NCBI GenBank assembly: GCA_011389755.1
Contig: JAABTR010000072.1
Coordinates: 1-12,201 of the forward strand
Length of the DNA stretch: 12,201 nt
Source of the DNA: Deltaproteobacteria bacterium
Lineage (GTDB): Bacteria; Myxococcota_A; Polyangia; JAAYKL01
Direction: 5' to 3'
Numbering within the stretch: the first letter of the stretch is position 1; every line of letters starts with the position of its first letter. This document shows positions 5,453-12,201 of this stretch, in pieces. Below the pieces are notes generated by a model. That model saw only the letters and a list, made by a program, of their open reading frames with translations, had not been told where the DNA came from and ran no database searches. The position numbers and the translations under genes were made by a program.

Positions 5453-7468
5453 GTGAATTCTCGTTTTGAAACGAGCCCCTCGAGAGAGGATCGAGATCTT
5501 TGTTCTCGGGCCGCGGTGGTCTGTGGCTTTGCCGCGTTGTGTCTCGCGTGGTCTGGGGCGGGTTGCGCCCAAAGGAGCGCCGAGGTGGACGAGGCGTCTG
5601 AGTTCACTCGGCGACCTGTGATCAAAGAGATCGAGATAGACGGAAACGAGCGCTTCTCCGAGGAAGAGATCCTCTCGTACCTGAACATCGGCGAGACCTC
5701 CTGGTGGGCGTGGACCGGGCTTACGCCGACCATCTATTACTCCCGGGGATACCTGCGAAAAGATGTGGAGCGCATCGAGGAGCTCTACCGATCTTTCGGA
5801 TATTACGATGCCCGGGTGATAGGCACGCGGGTTGAACCGCTTGAGCCCGAGTCGACGAAGGACAACGAGGTTCGAATTGTGATCGTCTTGGAGGAGGGGC
5901 AGCCGGTCGAGTTCGTGCACGTGGAGCTGTCATGGGCAGGAGCCCCTCCCCGAGACGAGGTGCGAAAGGAAGTCGCCCAGCGGGCCGTGGTGGCCGGTGA
6001 GGTCTTGGAGGTCCAAGAGCTCAACCGATCGGTCTCACGGATGACGAACGCGCTCGAGCGGCACGGGCACGCCTTCGCTTCGGTCCGAGAGCGGCCCGTG
6101 GTCAGGCCTGCCGAGCACGAGGCGCGGGTGGACTACGACATCGATCCCGGGCCGGTGTGTCGCATCGAAGAGGTGGTCATACGCGGGCTCGAGGGTGTGC
6201 CGATGGATCTCGTCTGGGAGGAGATCGATGAGTTCCCAGGGCAAGTGTACAGCCCCCAGCGCATGACACATATCGAAGACCATGTCTACGGCCTGGCGGT
6301 CTTTGGCACGGTGACCTCCACCTTCGAGCGGACACAAGGCGAAGGTGGGCCGTGCCGTCTGCGGGTGACGGTCACGGTCTCGGAGAATCCGTTTCAGACC
6401 CTCCGGCTCGGTCCGGGCATCGCGGTGGAGCCCAAACGCTGGCAGGGACACGGCTCGGCCCGCTACACCCACACAAACCTCTTTGGTCGCCTGTACCGTC
6501 TAAGCATCGACGCCCGAGCCGGCTATGCGGTGCTGCCGACGCCCTGGAATATCAAATCCCACGGCCCCGTTATCCAGTTCAAGCCTCTTGTGACCAAGAA
6601 GGGGCTGCTCGAAAAAAACCTGGTCTGGACTGTGCGTCCTTCTTACGAGATGGGCATCGAGCAGGGATATCAGTACTCGACGCCGAGCTTTCGCATCGGC
6701 GTCTCCCGTTTTTTTTGGGGATTTTTGCGCGCGGAGACCAGCTACAATCTCATCTACTACGATTTTTTTAACCAGACGCCGGCGTTTCGGCAAGGGCGCA
6801 CGGTGCTTGGGCGCGACTACAAAGACCCGTTTCTTTTGAGCTATCAAAATCTGGACCTTCGGGTCTACCTCACAGACGACATCCACGATCCTCGCAACGG
6901 CGTCATCATCGGCACCCAGACCGACTTAGGTGGCACGGTTTTCGGGGGGCAGTTCGACTACCTCAAAGTGCGCCCCTATGTTAAAGGGTATTGGCAGATC
7001 ACACGCCGCGTGCAGCTCGCCGGAAGAGTCACGGCTGGGATGGCTCTGCACGTGGGGCCGCCGCTGTCGGTTCCCCTGTTGGAGCGCTACTACCTCGGCG
7101 GCGCCAACACGGTGCGAGGGTTTGGTTACCACCGCTTGTCACCTCGCATCGAAAGCTGCGATAGCGAAGGCAGCAACTGCGAGACCATCCCGGTGGGCGG
7201 GCTTACGATGTTTCTGCACAACTTCGAGCTGCGAGTCGAAGTTATGAAGAACGTTCTTTTGGCGGCCTTTTTCGACACCGGCGATGTGCGCGAAGGCACA
7301 CTGCGGTTCGAGCCGGGTCGTCTCAACTACGTGGTGGGACCGGGGCTGCGCTACGACAGCCCAATCGGGAAGCTCAGGCTCGACGTGGGTGTTAGGCTCA
7401 ACCAGCTGGGCGCATATGCCGGCGACGGCCGCGTGGGCGTGCACTTCAGCCTGGGAGAGGCTTTTTGA
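5453..7468 (+). CDS. tamA: TamA-like Omp85 outer-membrane protein with lipobox-like signal peptide
   Basis: Reading from GTG 5453 gives 671 residues. An AGAGG eleven bases upstream is a modest Shine-Dalgarno, and the start is chosen because a signal peptide follows (AAVVCGFAALCLAWSG) ending at Cys38 in a lipobox-like SGAGC. Three POTRA domains come next, at about 54-155, 151-235 and 234-312. The first contains IKEIEIDGNERFSEEEIL and a SFGYYDARV helix-strand turn. A C-terminal beta-barrel (about 313-671) carries the Omp85 lid-loop motif VRGF at 554-557, and the late-barrel motif YDSPIGKLRLDVG lies at about 634-646. Three POTRAs, this length and the immediately following tamB identify TamA over BamA, which usually has five. 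With TamB it forms the TAM complex, linked to outer-membrane protein insertion and inter-membrane phospholipid transport. Cys569 and Cys576 flank an insert after VRGF and could form a surface disulfide. The protein ends in Phe, as expected of a barrel. Confidence 0.9.
   Translation: MNSRFETSPSREDRDLCSRAAVVCGFAALCLAWSGAGCAQRSAEVDEASEFTRRPVIKEIEIDGNERFSEEEILSYLNIGETSWWAWTGLTPTIYYSRGYLRKDVERIEELYRSFGYYDARVIGTRVEPLEPESTKDNEVRIVIVLEEGQPVEFVHVELSWAGAPPRDEVRKEVAQRAVVAGEVLEVQELNRSVSRMTNALERHGHAFASVRERPVVRPAEHEARVDYDIDPGPVCRIEEVVIRGLEGVPMDLVWEEIDEFPGQVYSPQRMTHIEDHVYGLAVFGTVTSTFERTQGEGGPCRLRVTVTVSENPFQTLRLGPGIAVEPKRWQGHGSARYTHTNLFGRLYRLSIDARAGYAVLPTPWNIKSHGPVIQFKPLVTKKGLLEKNLVWTVRPSYEMGIEQGYQYSTPSFRIGVSRFFWGFLRAETSYNLIYYDFFNQTPAFRQGRTVLGRDYKDPFLLSYQNLDLRVYLTDDIHDPRNGVIIGTQTDLGGTVFGGQFDYLKVRPYVKGYWQITRRVQLAGRVTAGMALHVGPPLSVPLLERYYLGGANTVRGFGYHRLSPRIESCDSEGSNCETIPVGGLTMFLHNFELRVEVMKNVLLAAFFDTGDVREGTLRFEPGRLNYVVGPGLRYDSPIGKLRLDVGVRLNQLGAYAGDGRVGVHFSLGEAF
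7453..7460 (+). promoter_or_regulatory. Ribosome binding site of tamB inside the end of tamA
   Basis: GGGAGAGG lies within the last tamA codons, nine bases before ATG 7470. This supports ATG 7470 as the tamB start and explains why tamA and tamB are one base apart. Translation is probably coupled. Confidence 0.65.
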
Positions 7469-7469
7469 T

Positions 7470-10400
7470 ATGGATGAGCGGGCACAAAAACCGCAGCGCA
7501 AAAAAAGTCAGCTGCGTGCCGTTTCGCGAAAGATCGCCAAAGGGGCGCTCTGGGGTGTCGTCGTCCTCTTGGGCGTGGTCGGGCTTTGTGTGACCGCCCT
7601 TTGGTTGTCGCTCTTTTCAAAGACCGCCAGCGCGTTCATCGCGCGGCAGGGGATCGAGCTCTACGACGGGATGGTCCCCGGGCGCATCGAGGTCAAAGAG
7701 GTGCAAAACAGCTTCGCCGAGGGGCTGGTGCTTCGCCACGTGGCTCTCTACGATGCCCGGGGCGATCTGCTCGCCTCCATCGACGCGCTGGAGCTGGGGA
7801 TTCGGCCCTGGCCGCTCCTGAGCGGGCGCGTCATCGTCGAGAAGCTCGGGGTCGAAGGCGCCAATATCCGCGTCCCCAGTGAGACCGATGAGCTGTCCTA
7901 CGCCGATCTTACCCCCACGAGAGAAGAACCGCCGGCCGAGGATGAAAAGCAAACCGAGCCGCTCCGCATCGACGTCCCGATCCCGGTGGTCATCGAGAAC
8001 CTCAGCTTGAAGAACATCTACGTGGCGCGCCGCACGCAAAAAGGCGGGCTCGAACGGCTCGCGGCGCTGGAGGACCTCGCCTTGACCATGAGAGCGTACG
8101 GCGACAGCGCCCGCCTGGCGGTCACCCAGCTCGAGGGGAGCGTCGCGCCCGCGTCTTTGCTGATAAAAAACGGCGTCATCTCGGCTCGGCTTCGCGACGG
8201 TCACCTCGTGTCGGTGCCCATTTTCGATTTGGAGACCAACTACGGGGTTTTGAGCCTGAGCCTCGCCGACGTCGATCTTCGGGACATGGCGGTGAAGATC
8301 GTCGCCGCGTTTCACAGTCGGATGTCGCGGCTGACCGGGCAAAGCGCAGAAGGAGCGGGGGCGAATCCGGTGACGGTGCACCTCGACCTGTCGGGAACTC
8401 TGGAGAGCTTCGCAGTAGACGTCGATGCCGCCGTCGATGAGTCCCGTGTGACCTTGAGCGCCGCCGGCAGCGTCCTGCCTCGGGTCGATATCGAGGGGGA
8501 TTTGGCGGTCTCGGCTTTCAACGTCGCCGACGTCGGCGCGCCGCTGAGCAGCGACCTCAGCATTCGGGGGAGAGGCGCGTTCGAGATTTTAGACGGGGGA
8601 GATCTGCGGGCGCGGGCGCGGCTGGAATGCGGCGACTGCGCGGTGGAGGGGCTCGTCCTAAAAGCGTTCGACGCGTCGGTGGATTACGATTCGAAGCGAT
8701 TGCGAGCCGAGGCGCTGCTGCGCTCGGATCCGATGCAGCTGGACGCGCGGGTGGAGATGACGGAGGAAAAGTCGCTTGAGGGGCGCGCTCGCTTGGAGGT
8801 AACTCAGCTGGGCGAGGTGACACAGGCGCTGCTCGGGCAGAGGATCGAAGGCTCGGTGATCGCCGAGGCCTCTTGTGAACGACAAGGAGATCCGGGGTGC
8901 CGGGCTTTTGTGGAGGCCCGAAATATCGCCGCGTCATCGGTGTCCGCGAGGCGAGTGGAAGCTTCGGGGCGTGTGACGCTAGAACAGCAGCTCAGCTACA
9001 GCGTAGAGATGACGGCCACAGACGTGCAGGTGCCCCGGTTGCACCTCGCCTCCTTGGAGCTTGACGTCTCGGGCGGGACGGATCGCCTCGAAGCCGGTGC
9101 CGTTGCGCGATCCGTCAAGGGCCGATCGGCTCGGCTCAAAGGGTCCGTTGCGCTCGGTGACCCCCTTGCCGTTCGGCTCAGCGCGCTCGAGAGCGATCTC
9201 TTGGGGGTCGATGTCCGCCTGAAAAAAGACGCCACGGTCGAAATAGCGAGCAGCGGGGTCCGGGCAGATGTTCCGGGCCTCGCCATCGCCGGCGGCATCG
9301 TGAGGGCGCGCGGCGACGTCACGGCGCGAGGAGCCGTCGATGTGTCGGCCCGTATCGCCCATGTGAACGCCGGCGAGCTCGCTTCACTGGCCGGCATTGA
9401 GGCGCGCGGCATCGTAAGCGCCGAGCTGCACTTTGGCGGCACCATGGCCAGGCCGCGAATAAGTACCCGGGTATCAGCGCGCAAGGTGGCATGGCAAGAC
9501 CATGACTTCGGGCGTGTTCATTTGAACGCCGACTACCGAGGCCGCCGCGCCGATGTTCGGCTCACCGCCGCGTGTCGCAACGAGCGGTACGTGGATCTCA
9601 CGGCGCGCGTGCCCGTGATCATCGACGCGGAAAAGGGGAGGTTTGTCCATCTGCCCCGTCGGCCGCACCGGGTGTCGTGGGAGATAGGCCCTCCTGCGGA
9701 TGCCATCGTCTCTGCCTTTTTGGAGGACCGAGGTGTCCGATTCGAAGGTCTGCGCTCCCAGGCGAAGCTCTCCGGGACGCTCCGCGCGCCGACCGGGCGC
9801 GTCCAGCTCGCGGTCACCGTGGACGGCATCACAAAGCGCAGCCTGCCCTTCGAGCTCGATGCCGCCATAGCGCCCGACAGGCAATCGCTGAACGCCCGCC
9901 TCGTGCGCGGCGAAAGGACCATTGTCGAGGCGCGTCTGAACAGTGAGGTTCGCGTCTCGACGCTGCTCGACGGCATCGTCGATGTGGACGCGCTCGAGCT
10001 GCACGGGGAGTATAACGGCGGAACCGTTGATGTGGGAGGGCGCATGGATCCCTGGGGCGAGGGCGATCTGTCCCTGGCCATCGAGCGTCTCGACCTTGGA
10101 GCGTTGCAACACGAGCTGGGTTTTGAAGGCATCGGGGGCATGGTTTATGCCCGCGCACAGGCCGATTTGACGGGAGGGAGGCCCCGTGCCGAGGCGTCCC
10201 TCGATTGGATAGACGCGTCTTTTTTGGGGCACGATATCGGGCGCGCCGTGGTGGACGCATCCGTCACCGAGAAGAGCGCGTTCGCCAGCGTCGCGGTGCT
10301 TCAAAACGCCTCGCTTCTGTTTGAGGCGGAGGCGACGGTGCCCGTGGAGATCGATGTCGAAAATTTCGAGGCGAAGTGGCTTCCTCAAGAGGATCACGAC

Positions 10401-12128
10401 GTTCGCTTCGTCATCGATGATCTGCAAGCGCGCCACATCGCGCCCTTCGTGGCGCTGCCAAAAGATTTCGGGTTCGCCATCTCAGGCGCGCGGGGGCAGC
10501 TGCGCGGGAGCGCGCACGAACCCACGGGCAGCGTGAGCTTGCACTCGCTTTTGTTCCTGTCAAAAAAAGATGAGGTCCGCGCGGACCTGTGGCTGGACGT
10601 CACACCCCGTCGGCAATCTTTAAAAGCGGTCTTTCACGGCGCGGGCGATCCCATCGCCTCTATCGACGCGTTGGCCGCGGCCGACATTCCCAAGATAGCC
10701 GCCGGTGAGGTGAGACCGATCGAGACGCCGTTCGACCTCGACCTGCGCGCCAACGGATTTCCGCTCGATCTTTTGGACCGCGCGGTGCTCGGAGACGAGA
10801 TTCAGATCGCCGGCAGAGTCTACGCGGACATCGAGGTCTTCGGCACTGCCTTGCGCCCCCACGTGGATGGGGCCTTGAACATCCAAGACGGCGCCTTGGG
10901 GCTCTTGTCTTTGAGCGATCCGCTCGAGGACGTGAAGCTGGCGATTCGCGCATACGATGACGAGATCACGCTGGTGAACCTCGAGGCATCGTCCGGAGGC
11001 GGCGTCATGAAGATGGCAGGGGAGGTCAAGATCGATCGCGAAGAGCCCGGGGCCGCGGCAGCGTTTCGTCTCAAGAGCGACAGCTTCGGTGTCGCCGTGG
11101 TCGGCATGCCCCAGACCTTTCTCACCACCGACGTCACGCTGGAATCTCGGGTGACCCCCAAGGGCGCGGTCGCCGACGTCGAGATCAAGGGGGGCAAGAT
11201 GCTCTTCTCGATAAGCGACGAAAAAGCGCCCGCGGCGATACCCAAAAACAAGAACTTGAAGATCCTCGAAGAGGGCGCCGAGAAAGAGGGGCAAGGGGCC
11301 GACGAGGAAAAAAAGGTCGCACAGAAGCAGGAGGGCGAGCAGGAGGCCGCGCCGTTGCCCTTCGATATCGACGTCTCCATCACGAAGCCCCTCTTGGTCA
11401 CCGGCCCCCTTCTGTCCACCATGTGGGATGGAGGGATCGAGATCAGCCGAGATGGAGGTGGGATGAGCATCGGCGGCAGCGTCGCGCTACAAAGAGGCTG
11501 GGTCGATATCTTGGGCAGTCGCTTCGAGGTCCAGCGCGGAAAGATCCGCTTTTCCGAAGAGTCTGAAGATCCCATACCTTTTTTGGACATCCTGGCCGTC
11601 GCCTCCACGAGCTACGCGCGGGTCGAGGCGCGGATCTCCGGCCGCGCCACCTCGCCTCGGATCGAACTGTCTTCCATCCCTGAAATGGAGGACAGCCAGA
11701 TCTTCGCGCTGCTCGTCACCGGAACACCCGACATGAGCCGTGGCGACCAGGATCAGCTCGGGGCCCAGGCGGCGACCGCGGGTACGGGGCTGTTTGCGCT
11801 GGAATTCCAGGAGCTTCAGCAAAAGATCAACCGCCGACTCGGCGTCGACACCGTCTCGTTCGGCTTTGGCCGCTCCACCGACGAGCCGGTCGTCAACGTG
11901 GGCAAATGGTTGAGCCCGGCGATTTACGTCGAAGGGCGCTACCATCACAACGCCCCGCAAGACGAGAACGAGGCCGAGGTGGCGGTCGAGGTCGCCTTGT
12001 CTCCGAGTTGGTCGCTGGAGAGCTACACCGGCGATTCAAACGTTTCGGGACTGGATCTGTTTTGGCACACGGTGCTCGACGCAGAGGATGATGACCCCGG
12101 CTCCGAGCCGGATTCCGAGCCCCGGTGA
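7470..12128 (+). CDS. tamB: TamB-like inter-membrane translocation/lipid-transport protein (DUF490)
   Basis: The 1552-residue product is longer than E. coli TamB (about 1260). A basic N terminus (residues 1-24) precedes one inner-membrane helix at about 25-49 (GALWGVVVLLGVVGLCVTAL). A very long periplasmic stretch of alternating beta strands follows, as in AsmA/TamB proteins that form a lipid-conducting groove. A Lys/Glu/Gln-rich charged segment (about 1250-1295) leads into the C-terminal TamB/DUF490 domain, with RGWVDILGSRFEVQRGKIRF, ISGRATSPRIELSSIPEM and a closing SGLDLFW. Beyond that a short acidic tail (DAEDDDPGSEPDSEPR) ends the protein. Cys pairs at 387/390 and 469/477 could be disulfides. 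The gene begins one base after the tamA stop, so it is co-transcribed with its outer-membrane partner TamA. An in-frame extension back to 7284 overlaps tamA and is rejected. Confidence 0.93.
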   Translation: MDERAQKPQRKKSQLRAVSRKIAKGALWGVVVLLGVVGLCVTALWLSLFSKTASAFIARQGIELYDGMVPGRIEVKEVQNSFAEGLVLRHVALYDARGDLLASIDALELGIRPWPLLSGRVIVEKLGVEGANIRVPSETDELSYADLTPTREEPPAEDEKQTEPLRIDVPIPVVIENLSLKNIYVARRTQKGGLERLAALEDLALTMRAYGDSARLAVTQLEGSVAPASLLIKNGVISARLRDGHLVSVPIFDLETNYGVLSLSLADVDLRDMAVKIVAAFHSRMSRLTGQSAEGAGANPVTVHLDLSGTLESFAVDVDAAVDESRVTLSAAGSVLPRVDIEGDLAVSAFNVADVGAPLSSDLSIRGRGAFEILDGGDLRARARLECGDCAVEGLVLKAFDASVDYDSKRLRAEALLRSDPMQLDARVEMTEEKSLEGRARLEVTQLGEVTQALLGQRIEGSVIAEASCERQGDPGCRAFVEARNIAASSVSARRVEASGRVTLEQQLSYSVEMTATDVQVPRLHLASLELDVSGGTDRLEAGAVARSVKGRSARLKGSVALGDPLAVRLSALESDLLGVDVRLKKDATVEIASSGVRADVPGLAIAGGIVRARGDVTARGAVDVSARIAHVNAGELASLAGIEARGIVSAELHFGGTMARPRISTRVSARKVAWQDHDFGRVHLNADYRGRRADVRLTAACRNERYVDLTARVPVIIDAEKGRFVHLPRRPHRVSWEIGPPADAIVSAFLEDRGVRFEGLRSQAKLSGTLRAPTGRVQLAVTVDGITKRSLPFELDAAIAPDRQSLNARLVRGERTIVEARLNSEVRVSTLLDGIVDVDALELHGEYNGGTVDVGGRMDPWGEGDLSLAIERLDLGALQHELGFEGIGGMVYARAQADLTGGRPRAEASLDWIDASFLGHDIGRAVVDASVTEKSAFASVAVLQNASLLFEAEATVPVEIDVENFEAKWLPQEDHDVRFVIDDLQARHIAPFVALPKDFGFAISGARGQLRGSAHEPTGSVSLHSLLFLSKKDEVRADLWLDVTPRRQSLKAVFHGAGDPIASIDALAAADIPKIAAGEVRPIETPFDLDLRANGFPLDLLDRAVLGDEIQIAGRVYADIEVFGTALRPHVDGALNIQDGALGLLSLSDPLEDVKLAIRAYDDEITLVNLEASSGGGVMKMAGEVKIDREEPGAAAAFRLKSDSFGVAVVGMPQTFLTTDVTLESRVTPKGAVADVEIKGGKMLFSISDEKAPAAIPKNKNLKILEEGAEKEGQGADEEKKVAQKQEGEQEAAPLPFDIDVSITKPLLVTGPLLSTMWDGGIEISRDGGGMSIGGSVALQRGWVDILGSRFEVQRGKIRFSEESEDPIPFLDILAVASTSYARVEARISGRATSPRIELSSIPEMEDSQIFALLVTGTPDMSRGDQDQLGAQAATAGTGLFALEFQELQQKINRRLGVDTVSFGFGRSTDEPVVNVGKWLSPAIYVEGRYHHNAPQDENEAEVAVEVALSPSWSLESYTGDSNVSGLDLFWHTVLDAEDDDPGSEPDSEPR

Positions 12129-12151
12129 GCGGGAGCACGGTCAGGGGACAG

Positions 12152-12201
12152 ATGGAAGGACACAGGCATAAGCGAAGAAGGTGGTTCCCGTGGGCGGCGG
12201 G
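12152..12201 (+). CDS. Possible start of a further gene (5' fragment)
   Basis: Twenty-three bases after the tamB stop, ATG 12152 opens MEGHRHKRRRWFPWAA and is still open at the window edge. AGGGG lies four bases upstream, a tight but usable Shine-Dalgarno. A strongly basic start followed by hydrophobic residues would fit a membrane-protein or exported-protein N terminus in the tamAB operon. With only 16 residues no family can be named, and it may be spurious. Confidence 0.35.
   Translation, partial: MEGHRHKRRRWFPWAA

Noticed and set aside
4664..5920. Minus-strand 418-codon open frame
   Set aside because: It overlaps pit, the ferredoxin and tamA, all of which show clear family motifs. Its translation is Arg/Pro/His-rich with no domain, as expected of a shadow in GC-rich DNA.
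7284..7469. Upstream extension of the tamB frame
   Set aside because: It overlaps the conserved barrel end of tamA. ATG 7470 has a good Shine-Dalgarno and is followed by a basic N terminus and a membrane helix.
9474..10436. Minus-strand 320-codon open frame
   Set aside because: It is entirely inside tamB and antisense to it, with no recognisable domain, signal or binding site.

Overview
This is a G+C-rich chromosomal window. The gene families point to a Gram-negative, myxobacterium-like or deltaproteobacterial host (Myxococcota or a relative). The clues are a Thr/Asp/Gly-rich linker on a surface lipoprotein, a DUF4105/Lnb-type membrane protein instead of an obvious classical Lnt, a DUF47-PiT phosphate pair, and a large TamA/TamB pair. 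The taxon is inferred; no rRNA or marker gene is present.

Layout. Positions 1-3163 hold two minus-strand genes. One is a partial outer-surface lipoprotein whose 3' end lies beyond base 1. Upstream of it is a five-helix membrane protein with an N-terminal Lnb/DUF4105 Cys-His domain, a likely lipoprotein N-acyltransferase-type enzyme. A 144-bp divergent intergenic region with a repeated GCCTCGAG element separates these from a plus-strand pair at 3308-4913: a DUF47 (PhoU-like) regulator and a PiT-family inorganic phosphate transporter. That pair ends in a strong hairpin plus a T-run. A small minus-strand [3Fe-4S]-type ferredoxin (4977-5186) is divergent from the plus-strand tamA-tamB pair (5453-12128), which fills most of the right half. 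TamA (Omp85, three POTRA domains plus a beta-barrel) and TamB (1552 aa, DUF490 at the C terminus) are separated by one base and are surely co-expressed. A further plus-strand gene may start at 12152.

How the genes fit together. Much of the window concerns the cell envelope: a lipoprotein, a candidate lipoprotein-modifying enzyme, a phosphate permease, and the TAM outer-membrane/lipid-transport bridge. The TamA signal peptide itself has a lipobox-like Cys, so it may also be lipid-anchored. I see no mobile element, CRISPR array, tRNA, rRNA or defence system. The points most worth checking are the Lnb-like enzyme beside a lipoprotein, the possible lipid anchor on TamA, and the repeat-rich lipoprotein linker.
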